A stretch of 53,294 bases of DNA. Source: an uncultured Rhizobiaceae bacterium (lineage in GTDB: Bacteria; Pseudomonadota; Alphaproteobacteria; Rhizobiales; Rhizobiaceae). Of this stretch, positions 29,072-41,561 are shown piece after piece (the stretch's first letter is position 1; each line of letters starts with the position of its first letter). A program made the position numbers and the translations under genes. The stretch lies in NCBI GenBank assembly GCA_958296345.1, contig CATQIJ010000016.1:1-53294 (forward strand). Direction: 5' to 3'. The notes beneath the pieces are model-generated. The model was given only the letters and a program-made list of their open reading frames with translations. It did no database searches and had not been told where the DNA came from.

Positions 29072-30982
29072 TCAGTTGCGGCCATATGAATTAAAAGCCG
29101 CTTCAATGCCTGCTGGATTTACAGTAACATCAAGTCGAGACTGCATATCTTGAACAATCTGGTTTAAGATGTCATCAGACGCCGCCGCATTTACTTGTTC
29201 TATTGCGTCGTCCGGAATGGATTTATCTTCAAGAGCTTGAACTTCTTTTATACGCAAAACGATAACGTTACCGCCAGAAGCTTGAGCAACTTTAACGTCA
29301 TTTTTAACGCCGTCAAAGCCTTCTTGAATAGCAGCATTGCCAATCTTTGCTTCTTGACTGTTTCTAGCAAGAGCTTCGCTAGTTTCAAATTTAACTGCTG
29401 AGCCAATTGAATCGACAGGAAGAACTTCAGCTAAAACTGCGTTCATGTCTTCACCTTTACGAACACGTTCAGCAATATTCTCTGCAGTTTCTAAAACTTT
29501 TTCATTAGTTTGTTGAACAACCCATGCATCGCTTACGTCGCTTTTAACTTCTGCAAGTTCTTTTTGGCGAGTAGGAGTGATTTCATCAACTTCATACCAT
29601 AGGAAGCCATCATTGCCGACTGGAAGTTCTCTAGTGTCATCGCCAGGTTGAGTTTCAAAAGCTACACGTACAAGTTGTTGTAAAACGGGTATGTCAGAAA
29701 TTTGATTGCCATTTTCATCGCGGCCTTGTGGGTCAATTTTTGTCACAACACGAGTTTTCAAGTTTAGGGCTTTAGCTGTATCCAATAGATTGCTGCCAGC
29801 TGCGCGTTCATCTTCTACGGCATCAAATGTATTAAAGACTTCATCACCCGCTTTTTGGAGTGCAAGCTCGTCGCGAAGCTTGTCTTTGATGTCGTTATAA
29901 GCCGTAGTCGTCTCCGCTTTAATTTCACTTACGCGCACTATAACTGGCCCAAAAAGACCTTCAATAATGTCTGTTGGTACATTTAATTCAGCATTAAAAG
30001 CAGCTTCGCTAACTTTTTTGTCTGGTAGTTCACTATTCGTGACAAGTCCAAGGTCGATATCTTTAATTGTTTTACCAAGCTCTTTTACAACATCTTCAAA
30101 TGAAGTTCCGTTAGTCAGTTTTTCTTTGGCGCTATCTGCTTCTGCTTTGTCTTTTAGAACAAGTTGCTCAACACGGCGTGTTTCTGGAGTGCGAAGGCCA
30201 TTCTTTTGTTTGTCGTATGCTGCCCTAATTTCTTCATCTGTAATTTCTTGAGGCTTTACGATATCAGATGCGCGCAAGGTAAGAAGAGTAAGTTTACGAT
30301 ATTCAGGAGCCATGTAGTTTGTCTTATTGGCTTCATAAGATTCTGAAATGTTTGCTTCAGTCGGAACAGGCTTTTCTGTAAGAATTTCCGACCCTACAGC
30401 CACATAGTCAAAGACACGTTTTTCATTTCTGAAAAGTGCTATCGCGTCCGTAAAGACTTTTGGCATATCGAGAGAGGCTGAGGTTCCTTCTAAAATCTGA
30501 TTGCGAAGTGCAACGCGTTTACGGTCTTGAATATACTCTTCTTCAGATAATCCGTATTGGCGAAGTGTTGCTCTCAAAGTGTTCCTGGAAAATGTACCTG
30601 ATAAATCACGGAATGTAGGGTCATTTGCAATTTCTTGTGCCAGAGATGTATCCGAAAGACCAAGGCCCATGTTGCGAGCGCTTTCATCTAGAACTGCACC
30701 GGATGTAACTTGGGATATGACATTATTACGAAGACCAAAAATATCCGCTTCTTGTCTGGTTAATCTGTGGCCTGCTTGTTGCGATAAAACGTTAAGTTGG
30801 TTGTCATAAGCAAATCTAAACTCTTGAACGGTTACATTTGAATTGCCAACAGTGACTACATTGCTTGTATTTCCCAATAAAATACTACTTGAAATGCCCC
30901 AAACGGCAAAGCTTGCAATAAGTAATCCAATTAGAATCTTAGCAGTCCAACCTTTAGAAAAACCTCTGAGTAAATCCATCAT
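29072..30982 (-). CDS. Membrane-anchored periplasmic SurA/PpiD-type peptidyl-prolyl isomerase-like chaperone
   Basis: About 636 residues. The start is placed at MMDLLRGFSKGW (an upstream TTG is less likely). One N-terminal membrane helix (AKILIGLLIASFAVWGI) anchors a periplasmic protein with a SurA N-like domain (VTVQEFRFAYDNQLNVLSQ), a PpiC-type rotamase region (about 255-360, FEDVVKELGKTIKDIDLGLV) and a helical C-terminal part. This is the PpiD architecture: assistance of proteins leaving the Sec translocon. The parvulin domain looks degenerate, so catalysis is doubtful. Placed between trpD and tpiA, as in rhizobia; divergent from tpiA. Confidence 0.85.
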   Translation of the reverse strand: MMDLLRGFSKGWTAKILIGLLIASFAVWGISSSILLGNTSNVVTVGNSNVTVQEFRFAYDNQLNVLSQQAGHRLTRQEADIFGLRNNVISQVTSGAVLDESARNMGLGLSDTSLAQEIANDPTFRDLSGTFSRNTLRATLRQYGLSEEEYIQDRKRVALRNQILEGTSASLDMPKVFTDAIALFRNEKRVFDYVAVGSEILTEKPVPTEANISESYEANKTNYMAPEYRKLTLLTLRASDIVKPQEITDEEIRAAYDKQKNGLRTPETRRVEQLVLKDKAEADSAKEKLTNGTSFEDVVKELGKTIKDIDLGLVTNSELPDKKVSEAAFNAELNVPTDIIEGLFGPVIVRVSEIKAETTTAYNDIKDKLRDELALQKAGDEVFNTFDAVEDERAAGSNLLDTAKALNLKTRVVTKIDPQGRDENGNQISDIPVLQQLVRVAFETQPGDDTRELPVGNDGFLWYEVDEITPTRQKELAEVKSDVSDAWVVQQTNEKVLETAENIAERVRKGEDMNAVLAEVLPVDSIGSAVKFETSEALARNSQEAKIGNAAIQEGFDGVKNDVKVAQASGGNVIVLRIKEVQALEDKSIPDDAIEQVNAAASDDILNQIVQDMQSRLDVTVNPAGIEAAFNSYGRN

Positions 30983-31136
30983 GGTAAATATATCCAAATC
31001 AAAATATTTTTGTTGAGTTGGATATATCGACTCATGGGCATCTACTCAAGCTTATGTGCATGATTAGTGTCTCACGATTGCGTTTTTTTCATAAAAGTTT
31101 AGAAAAGGCACAAATCAAACCAATCGAGAGCTCAAA

Positions 31137-31904
31137 ATGACACCTGATATTAAACCATTAGTCGCTGGAAACTGGAAAATGAATGGCCTTGAAGCTTCGC
31201 TTCAAGAGATAACAGCCATGGGCGCTGGCTATGATTCTAGCTTGCAAGGCAAAATTGACATGATGATTTGCCCACCTGCAACGCTAGTTTTAACCGCAGC
31301 ACATGTTGCATTAGGAACTGGCATTGCGATTGGCGGCGAAGATTGTCACGCAAACGCATCCGGCGCACATACAGGTGATATCTCTGCTGAAATGCTAAAG
31401 GATGCAGGCGCAACGGCTGTTATAGTTGGGCACTCTGAGCGTAGAACAGACCACGACGAGAGCAATGAGGCTGTAAAAGCAAAAGCAGACGCAGGCTTGA
31501 GAGCAGGGCTTTTAACTATTGTTTGTATTGGTGAGACAGAAGCACAGCGCAAATCAGGCGAAACGCTTGCAGTACTAAAAGATCAACTAGATGGCTCAAT
31601 GCCAGATGGTTCAAAAGAATCTGAAGTGATTGTAGCTTACGAACCTGTATGGGCGATTGGTACTGGTATGGTTCCTTCAGCGGATGATGTAAAAGAAGTA
31701 CATGCCTTCATACGCGAAAACTTAACTGCAAGATTTGGCGATGAAGGTGCAAAAATGCGCTTGCTTTATGGCGGTTCAGTCAAACCATCAAACGCTGTGG
31801 AGCTTATGGGCATTGCGAATGTAGACGGTGCCTTAGTCGGTGGCGCAAGCTTGAAAGCTGACGATTTCCTAGGAATTTGCAAAGCTTATAGCGAGTTAAT
31901 CTAA
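31137..31904 (+). CDS. tpiA: Triosephosphate isomerase
   Basis: Interconverts dihydroxyacetone phosphate and glyceraldehyde 3-phosphate. The 255-residue TIM barrel has the catalytic Lys in AGNWKMNG, catalytic His in [14 protein letters not shown], catalytic Glu in [12 protein letters not shown] with the following loop, and [12 protein letters not shown] and GALVGGASL as phosphate-binding loops. GAG lies upstream of the ATG. It is divergent from the PpiD-like gene, with promoters for both expected in 30983-31136. Confidence 0.97.
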   Translation: MTPDIKPLVAGNWKMNGLEASLQEITAMGAGYDSSLQGKIDMMICPPATLVLTAAHVALGTGIAIGGEDCHANASGAHTGDISAEMLKDAGATAVIVGHSERRTDHDESNEAVKAKADAGLRAGLLTIVCIGETEAQRKSGETLAVLKDQLDGSMPDGSKESEVIVAYEPVWAIGTGMVPSADDVKEVHAFIRENLTARFGDEGAKMRLLYGGSVKPSNAVELMGIANVDGALVGGASLKADDFLGICKAYSELI

Positions 31905-31956
31905 CTTCTTGTAATCAAAATTTTACTGCCCATCTTAGTAGTTAAGCAAAACAGGG

Positions 31957-31993
31957 TTTGCACTCTTTGTGTAACCGTGTAAAAGAGCGCAAA
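31957..31993 (+). terminator. Long hairpin between tpiA and secG
   Basis: tttgcactcttt (31957-31968) pairs with aaagagcgcaaa (31982-31993), 12 positions with one A-C mismatch and a 13-base loop. Only a broken T-run follows (gtttgtaatt). It may terminate tpiA transcription or act in the secG leader, ending 40 bases before the secG start. Confidence 0.5.
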
Positions 31994-32033
31994 GTTTGTA
32001 ATTCATAGCCCTTAAAGGCTAAACGGGGAAAAT

Positions 32034-32399
32034 ATGGAAACCGTAATTATTGTAATCCATTTGATGATTGTAGTAGCACTTGTAATTGTTGTTCTTTTAC
32101 AGCGTTCAGAAGGCGGCGCGCTCGGCATGGGCGGCGGCGGTTCTGGTGGAGGCTTTATGTCTGCACGCGGCGCTGCAAATGCTCTAACACGTACAACAGC
32201 AATTCTTGCCGCAGCATTTTTTGTAACGTCTATAACTCTGGGCATTATATCGGGAGTTGAAGGCGGTGGGGTGTTGGATAATCTACCCTTGCAAGAACAA
32301 CAAGGCGGTGAGGGCGGTATTCTTGACCAACTTCCTGGTGGTAGTGATCTACAGGGTGGCGAATCTACTGACGAACCGCAGGTGCCGACAAGCAACTAA
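32034..32399 (+). CDS. secG: Protein-export membrane protein SecG
   Basis: Small SecYEG subunit that stimulates SecA-driven translocation. Two membrane helices (TVIIVIHLMIVVALVIVVLL and TAILAAAFFVTSITLGII) flank the family's cytoplasmic Gly-rich loop (RSEGGALGMGGGGSGGGF, SARGAANALTRTTA). The 121-residue length includes a polar, Gly/Gln-rich tail typical of alphaproteobacteria. ACGGGGAAAAT precedes the ATG. A good intrinsic terminator follows. Confidence 0.95.
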   Translation: METVIIVIHLMIVVALVIVVLLQRSEGGALGMGGGGSGGGFMSARGAANALTRTTAILAAAFFVTSITLGIISGVEGGGVLDNLPLQEQQGGEGGILDQLPGGSDLQGGESTDEPQVPTSN

Positions 32400-32420
32400 G
32401 TTTTGCCCATAAACTACTTC

Positions 32421-32456
32421 AAAATGCCTCTGAAATTATTCGGAGGCATTTTTTTG
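32421..32456 (+). terminator. Intrinsic terminator after secG
   Basis: Stem aaaatgcctctg with cggaggcatttt (arms about 32421-32432 and 32441-32452, loop aaattatt) directly followed by a T-run to 32455. It separates secG from pyrG. Confidence 0.85.
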
Positions 32457-32464
32457 TGGGATAG

Positions 32465-34153
<1,689 letters not shown>

Positions 34154-34325
34154 GTGAAAATGAGCTAAATTTACTCACTGTGTAAACAATGTTTGATCCT
34201 ATTTTATAGCTGGTTATGACCGGAGGTGGTCATTGGCGTTTTAGCATTTAAGGATAGTTCTGAACTTAAAGAACTACATTATCAGAAGTTCTTCAGTTAC
34301 TTTCCATGAAAATAAATATGATAAT

Positions 34326-35126
34326 TTATATTTCGCTCTTTTCATATAGTTGATTGTAAGTAACGGTTAAAACCCCAACTCCGACAAAAAAACTAAACCA
34401 ATTGAATATTCCAAAGAACAAAATCAATCCAATGTTGTTGAACGTTAATGATAGAGAGAAATGGTTAACTGCAACATAGAGCATTAAATTTGGAAAACTC
34501 ATTAGAAAAATAATTAGAGCGGCCGTTACCATCAAATGGTATTTAACAGGGCGAGTTATATTAAATGAACTACCTAATCTAATATCTTCACCTACTGCAA
34601 TAGCTGGCAAGGCCAATCTAAGTCTCAAAAAAAGCCAAACGAAGATAATATTTAGTATTATTGTTATAAGATACAGTGATAATTGAGATGATGGTATTAT
34701 ATCGAAACCGTGAGACACTTCTATTATATTAGGAGTAATAATGGGTACAAGGAAAAGCGAAATAGGAATAAAAACAATAAGGAGAATTATTGAAATTTGA
34801 AACCCCATTAGAAAATATGCAAGATTTGGCCAATTCCTTTTAATTACATGGAATCTAGATGGCATTTTTCCACGGAGAATATAGCGATGCCAGCCAACAG
34901 CTACAGATGTAGTTCTAACAATTCCTATAATAAATGCTAAAACCGTTTGAATAATGAAGCTTGTAGCTGAGATTGACTCAACATGAGGCGCAAATTGCGG
35001 AACAGTTATTGATTGCCAGTAAAACAAACCTCCAAAAGTTAGAACCCAAAACCAGCTAAGTCGAAAAGCCACATTCCAATTTTGGTATACTTGTTTGATG
35101 CAACGTATGAAAATTTTAAAACCCAT
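34326..35126 (-). CDS. Multi-spanning inner membrane protein of unknown function
   Basis: A 266-residue very hydrophobic protein with about six predicted membrane segments (for example WFWVLTFGGLFYWQS, ISIILLIVFIPISLFLVPII, LYLITIILNIIFVWLFLRL, LILFFGIFNWFSFFVGVGV). A conserved-looking polar stretch AVGWHRYILRGKMPSR lies between helices; a similar WHR-hydrophobic-GE motif occurs in uncharacterised alphaproteobacterial membrane proteins (recalled, not searched). Its DNA is very AT-rich compared with neighbours, and it is flanked by AT-rich gaps on both sides, suggesting transfer or relaxed selection. No function is proposed. Confidence 0.75.
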   Translation of the reverse strand: MGFKIFIRCIKQVYQNWNVAFRLSWFWVLTFGGLFYWQSITVPQFAPHVESISATSFIIQTVLAFIIGIVRTTSVAVGWHRYILRGKMPSRFHVIKRNWPNLAYFLMGFQISIILLIVFIPISLFLVPIITPNIIEVSHGFDIIPSSQLSLYLITIILNIIFVWLFLRLRLALPAIAVGEDIRLGSSFNITRPVKYHLMVTAALIIFLMSFPNLMLYVAVNHFSLSLTFNNIGLILFFGIFNWFSFFVGVGVLTVTYNQLYEKSEI

Positions 35127-35371
35127 ATTTTACTATATTTCTAAATGTCTAAAACTAATTAGAATTTTAAGTAAAATTTGAAAAAAATCTATGTATTTTA
35201 TCGTATTTACTTTGGAAAATTATAAATTATAAATTATAAATTATAAATTCTAAACGTCCAATTCTGGCCAATACATGCCATTATATTAAAAACAAATAAG
35301 AACTTATAACCTAAATCTTGGCAATATTTCTATAAAACTCTATTGTTCAATAAATATATGGAGCATTAACT
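35127..35371. other. AT-rich intergenic region with a 7-bp tandem repeat
   Basis: No gene found. The unit tataaat is repeated four times exactly at 35221-35248. It separates two divergently transcribed hypothetical genes. The GTG start of the downstream gene has GGAG at 35360-35363. The repeats may be simple slippage products or influence the promoters. Confidence 0.6.
35221..35248. repeat. Tandem repeat, 4 x 7 bp (tataaat)
   Basis: Four perfect copies side by side in an AT-rich spacer between two divergent hypothetical genes. Copy number could vary between strains. Confidence 0.85.
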
Positions 35372-35779
35372 GTGAAAATTACCGTCATAATGTACGCATC
35401 AATTGTCCTTTTAGCAGGCAATATATCAGCCCAAGCCCAATCACCCCACGAAGCGCCCCTATGTGAAGCGGCAAAAACCAACCGTCAAATAGAACTTGTC
35501 TACGATAAAGACGTCAGCAAAGGCTGCGAACCGCGTATTGTTGATGTGCATCAGATTGCTATTGGCAATAACGGCAAGCTTTATATGCATGGCTGGCAGA
35601 GCCGTGGTTGCACTAAGGGCAGAGACTTTGAGGCGGAACGTATCTTTCGCTTTGATAAGATTAAATCAGTAAAGCTCATCGAAGGTTCGTTTGGCGAGAA
35701 GTCTCAATCCGTTAAGGCAGAAAGCTGGGACGGCTGTATTGGCTCAAATTGCTTTATCGAACAAAATATCTGCGAGTAA
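35372..35779 (+). CDS. Secreted hypothetical protein with WYL-like segment
   Basis: A 135-residue protein starting with GTG, supported by GGAG eight bases upstream. A signal peptide (MKITVIMYASIVLLAGNIS, then AQAQ) is followed by a short domain with five Cys (CEAAK, GCEP, GCTKG, GCIGSNC) that could form disulfides in the periplasm. The stretch IELVYDKD, PRIVDVHQIAIGNNGKLYMH, FRFDKIKSV has the hydrophobic pattern of WYL-type domains, which is a weak inference. No recognised partner; divergent from the membrane protein and convergent with the RidA gene 2 bases away. Confidence 0.7.
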   Translation: MKITVIMYASIVLLAGNISAQAQSPHEAPLCEAAKTNRQIELVYDKDVSKGCEPRIVDVHQIAIGNNGKLYMHGWQSRGCTKGRDFEAERIFRFDKIKSVKLIEGSFGEKSQSVKAESWDGCIGSNCFIEQNICE

Positions 35780-35780
35780 C

Positions 35781-36164
35781 TTACGCTTCACCCAAGCAAG
35801 CTTGCACAACAATTTCAATGCGCATATTCGGGCGTAGCAGTTCTTTTACTACGACGGTTGCTCTGTTGGGGTAGGGCTCTGCAAAATATTCTTTATAGAC
35901 CGCATTCATGGCCGCCGCATCGCTGGCTTCAATAATGAACATCTGTAGTTGCGCAACATCTGCCAAAGAACCACCAGCAGCATCCATTGCTTTTTTCAAT
36001 TGAGAAAAAACGCTATGGGCTTGTTCGGTCATATCGCCATCAACTTTAACTTCAAGAGAAAGCGGATCACGCGGTATTTGGACTGAGAAAACCCTGTCTT
36101 GAGATTTTACTGTATTGGAAGCCAAGCCACCTTTTGGTAGTCCCCATTCTATAACATCAAACAT
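35781..36164 (-). CDS. RidA/YjgF/YER057c/UK114 family protein
   Basis: A 127-residue protein of the RidA superfamily, trimeric enzymes that hydrolyse reactive enamine/imine intermediates or have related roles. QLKKAMDAAGGSLADVAQLQMFI, YFAEPYPNRATVVVKELLRPNMRIEIVVQA corresponds to the conserved C-terminal half, including the R in PNRATV and the E of the IEIxxxA segment. The canonical RidA sequence at the N-terminus is less typical, so substrate is uncertain. Divergent from the DUF1801 gene. Confidence 0.85.
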   Translation of the reverse strand: MFDVIEWGLPKGGLASNTVKSQDRVFSVQIPRDPLSLEVKVDGDMTEQAHSVFSQLKKAMDAAGGSLADVAQLQMFIIEASDAAAMNAVYKEYFAEPYPNRATVVVKELLRPNMRIEIVVQACLGEA

Positions 36165-36226
36165 TTTTGAGCCTTTTGATTTCTAATATGATGACAATTC
36201 ATATCATCTGGACTAACCTTGTTTAA

Positions 36227-36628
36227 ATGAAAACATCAGTCATCAACACCGTTTTTGCTAGTTATCCTGATAAGCAAAGAGAAAAATTGCAGCAATTGCG
36301 CGATTTAATTCATAAAACGGCGAATAATATTGAAGATGTGAACGAACTGGAAGAAAGCCTTAAATGGGGACAACCTAGTTTTAAAGCAAAACCAAAAACC
36401 CTTGGCTCATCAGTACGCATTGATAAACGTGATGAAGGCGTTTCAGTTTATTTCATCTGTAACACAGGCTTGGTAGATAAATTTCGCGAGATTTATCCAG
36501 ATACATTTAACTACATTGGAAATCGTGAAATTCATTTTTCCTTAGATGATGATTTGCACGAAGATGAGCTCTCCCACTGCATCGCAATGGCTTTGACGTA
36601 TCATTCAAAAAAGAAACAGAAACAATGA
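36227..36628 (+). CDS. DUF1801 domain protein
   Basis: A 133-residue protein with the DUF1801 (YdhG-like) pattern: YPDKQREKLQQLRDLIH, ESLKWGQPSFKAKPK, followed by SVRIDKRDEGVSVYFIC and FREIYPDTF. The family has a small alpha/beta fold; function is unknown although some members are linked to iron or stress contexts. It overlaps the following oxidoreductase gene by 4 bases (ATGA), so the two are probably cotranscribed. Confidence 0.85.
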   Translation: MKTSVINTVFASYPDKQREKLQQLRDLIHKTANNIEDVNELEESLKWGQPSFKAKPKTLGSSVRIDKRDEGVSVYFICNTGLVDKFREIYPDTFNYIGNREIHFSLDDDLHEDELSHCIAMALTYHSKKKQKQ

Positions 36629-37599
36629 AAACAGCACTCTACACACGCAACGGGTCAGCAGATGCAGTACTTGAGTTGCGCGACAAACCAAAGTCTTCCT
36701 CACAAGATGGCGAAGTTTTAGTAAAACTAGCAGCCTCTGGCGTAAATCCGTCTGATGTAAAATCTCGAGCTGGGCGTCCCCTAGTTGGTGATTATGTGAT
36801 CCCTCACAGCGATGGCGCAGGTATCATTGAAGCTGTTGGTGAGGGCGTTGATAGTACTCGTATTGGTGAACGCGTCTGGATTTGGAACGGACAATGGCAA
36901 CGCCAAGGCGGAACAGCAGCTGAATATATTTCTGTTCCAGAATTTCAGGCAGTTAAGTTAGACGATGACATTACATTTGAAACTGCAGCTTGCTTTGGAA
37001 TTCCAGGATTAACAGCCGCGCATGGCCTAAATCTACTGGAGCAAACAACCAGCGACACAGTGCTGATTACGGGTGCAGCATCTTCTGTAGGACATTATCT
37101 TACTCAAATGGCAACGCTCATGGGGCGTAAAGTCATTGGTACAGCCTCTGCTGCTAAACAATCCATCGTCATGGATGCGGGTGCAATTGCCTGCATCGAT
37201 TATCAAAAACAAGATGTAGGCGAAGAAGTTCTTAATATCACTGATGGAAAAGGTGTTGGTGCTATCATCGATATGGATTTTACGTCAACATCAAGACTTG
37301 TATCATCTCCAGCGTTACAACCCTCAGCAAGTATCTTTTGTTATGGTTCAAATGATATGGGCGAAATTCCCGTCGCGTTTAGAGATCTACTATTCAAGCA
37401 ACTACAGCTACAGTTTTTCCTAGTCTATGAATTAGATAAAACTCAACGCATAGCAGCAATTGATAGACTAAACTGGTTTATGCGATCAGGTCATGCAGTC
37501 ACACGTATTGCTGATGTGCTGCCCTTAGCAGAAATTATCAAAGCGCATGAACTCGTTGAAAGCGGCAAAGCAAACGGAAATGTGGTTTTAAGCCTCTAA
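36625..37599 (+). CDS. Zinc-independent medium-chain dehydrogenase/reductase, NADPH:quinone reductase-like
   Basis: A 324-residue MDR-superfamily oxidoreductase of the quinone reductase/zeta-crystallin type. It has ASGVNPSDVKSRAG, HSDGAGIIEAVGEGVD, and the Rossmann nucleotide-binding part TVLITGAASSVGHYLTQMA, followed by GTASAAKQ. The Cys/His ligands of zinc-dependent alcohol dehydrogenases are absent at the usual places. Typical members reduce quinones or alpha,beta-unsaturated carbonyls with NADPH. Coupled with the DUF1801 gene. Confidence 0.9.
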   Translation: MKTALYTRNGSADAVLELRDKPKSSSQDGEVLVKLAASGVNPSDVKSRAGRPLVGDYVIPHSDGAGIIEAVGEGVDSTRIGERVWIWNGQWQRQGGTAAEYISVPEFQAVKLDDDITFETAACFGIPGLTAAHGLNLLEQTTSDTVLITGAASSVGHYLTQMATLMGRKVIGTASAAKQSIVMDAGAIACIDYQKQDVGEEVLNITDGKGVGAIIDMDFTSTSRLVSSPALQPSASIFCYGSNDMGEIPVAFRDLLFKQLQLQFFLVYELDKTQRIAAIDRLNWFMRSGHAVTRIADVLPLAEIIKAHELVESGKANGNVVLSL

Positions 37600-37638
37600 A
37601 GCTTGCCAACTCTTAAACAATCGGGCATCCAATATCTC

Positions 37639-39352
<1,714 letters not shown>

Positions 39353-39353
39353 A

Positions 39354-39452
39354 ATGAAAGCACTCTATTGCAAACTTTGTGGCGATATCTTTGAAGCAGA
39401 AACATTTGTAGAATGGATGCCAGAGAATTGCGCTAGGTTCGATGCTGCATAA
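39354..39452 (+). CDS. Possible 32-residue CxxC microprotein downstream of kdsA
   Basis: The short frame begins one base after the kdsA stop and reads MKALYCKLCGDIFEAETF, then VEWMPENCARFDAA. AAGGA lies ten bases before the ATG, inside kdsA. The CxxC plus a third Cys resembles a zinc-knuckle half-site. It may be a real microprotein or chance; a match at the same place in related genomes would decide. The next gene starts nine bases after its stop. Confidence 0.4.
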   Translation: MKALYCKLCGDIFEAETFVEWMPENCARFDAA

Positions 39453-39461
39453 GAATTCTTC

Positions 39462-40100
39462 ATGCAGCTAAAAGCTAACCAAATTGCACTCATCCTTTTA
39501 ACAGCCATCGCTGTCTTTCTTTATTGGCAGAAGTATCAAGACGTTTATAAAGATACAGGGCGCTTGCAAATTACCCAGACAAATGGCGCAGTTGAGTTGT
39601 CTTGGAATTCACCAATAGAAGTTCCAATGGCACGTCGTTTTGAAGAAGCCTATGCACAATGGGCTAATAAGACGAATAAGTTTATAATCAATCTTGATTC
39701 TGGCGGCGGTGCTCTGCGTGAGGGACGCTATGTAATCGAACTGATCAATAAAATGCGCGTTACTCATCAAGTGCAAACACATGTGGGCGAAAACAGCTAT
39801 TGCCTATCCATGTGCGTTCCCATTTATCTGCGCGGCGAACAACGTAGTGCTTCTCGCAGTTCCAGATGGATGTTCCATGAACCTACAGCGTATGATTATA
39901 TTACAGATGAAAAAGTTGAAGAAGGTGAAACAGTTCGCCGTGAAGCTGGTGAGCGGTTTTTTAAAAAATACTTCGTTGATTCAGATATGGACCCTGTTTG
40001 GCGCGCTAATCTTCAAAAAGAATGGATAGGAAAAGATGTCTGGCGCACAGGCGAGGAGCTTGTTAACGAGCGTTCAAACATCATTTTAAAGCTCTATTAG
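39462..40100 (+). CDS. Membrane-anchored ClpP/SDH-like serine hydrolase fold protein
   Basis: A 212-residue protein with one N-terminal membrane helix (IALILLTAIAVFLYW) and a periplasmic domain of crotonase/ClpP type. FIINLDSGGGALREGRYVIE is the glycine-rich oxyanion-like segment, Ser116 lies in YCLSMCVPIYLRGEQR where the nucleophile is expected, and His139 in RWMFHEPTA could be the base. Proteins of this type (COG3904-like) are predicted periplasmic proteins without a known substrate. It lies between kdsA and eno; no ribosome-binding site is obvious. Catalytic role is inferred from motif positions only. Confidence 0.7.
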   Translation: MQLKANQIALILLTAIAVFLYWQKYQDVYKDTGRLQITQTNGAVELSWNSPIEVPMARRFEEAYAQWANKTNKFIINLDSGGGALREGRYVIELINKMRVTHQVQTHVGENSYCLSMCVPIYLRGEQRSASRSSRWMFHEPTAYDYITDEKVEEGETVRREAGERFFKKYFVDSDMDPVWRANLQKEWIGKDVWRTGEELVNERSNIILKLY

Positions 40101-40134
40101 CACTCATCCACCAAATATCTCATTTCAGTCTTGA

Positions 40135-41472
<1,338 letters not shown>

Positions 41473-41519
41473 GTTGCTAAAGCTAGATTATATAATTTTG
41501 CTTAAGTAAAACCAAAAAA

Positions 41520-41560
41520 CTTGCTATCCTGCACTGGGGCTATTCTAGTGCGGGAGCAAG
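41520..41560 (+). promoter_or_regulatory. Hairpin burying the ribosome-binding site of the nuclease gene
   Basis: cttgct (41520-41525) pairs with agcaag (41555-41560), and ctgcact (41529-41535) pairs with agtgcgg (41547-41553, one G-T pair). The GGGAG ribosome-binding site (41552-41556) lies in the right arm, six bases before the ATG at 41562. Without a T-run it is unlikely to be a terminator; it should slow initiation unless opened. The regulator, if any, is unknown. Confidence 0.5.
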
Positions 41561-41561
41561 T

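Noticed and set aside
30982..30997. TTG start five codons upstream for the PpiD-like gene
   Set aside because: ATG ATG codons follow immediately and give the usual short cytoplasmic tail (MMDLLRG) before the membrane helix; the TTG has no better ribosome-binding site.
34256..34300. GAAC repeats resembling a second SOS box
   Set aside because: The spacing is five bases (gaacttaaagaac), not seven as the alphaproteobacterial LexA site requires.
35221..35248. CRISPR-like array
   Set aside because: The repeats are 7-bp units directly joined, with no spacers; a simple tandem repeat.
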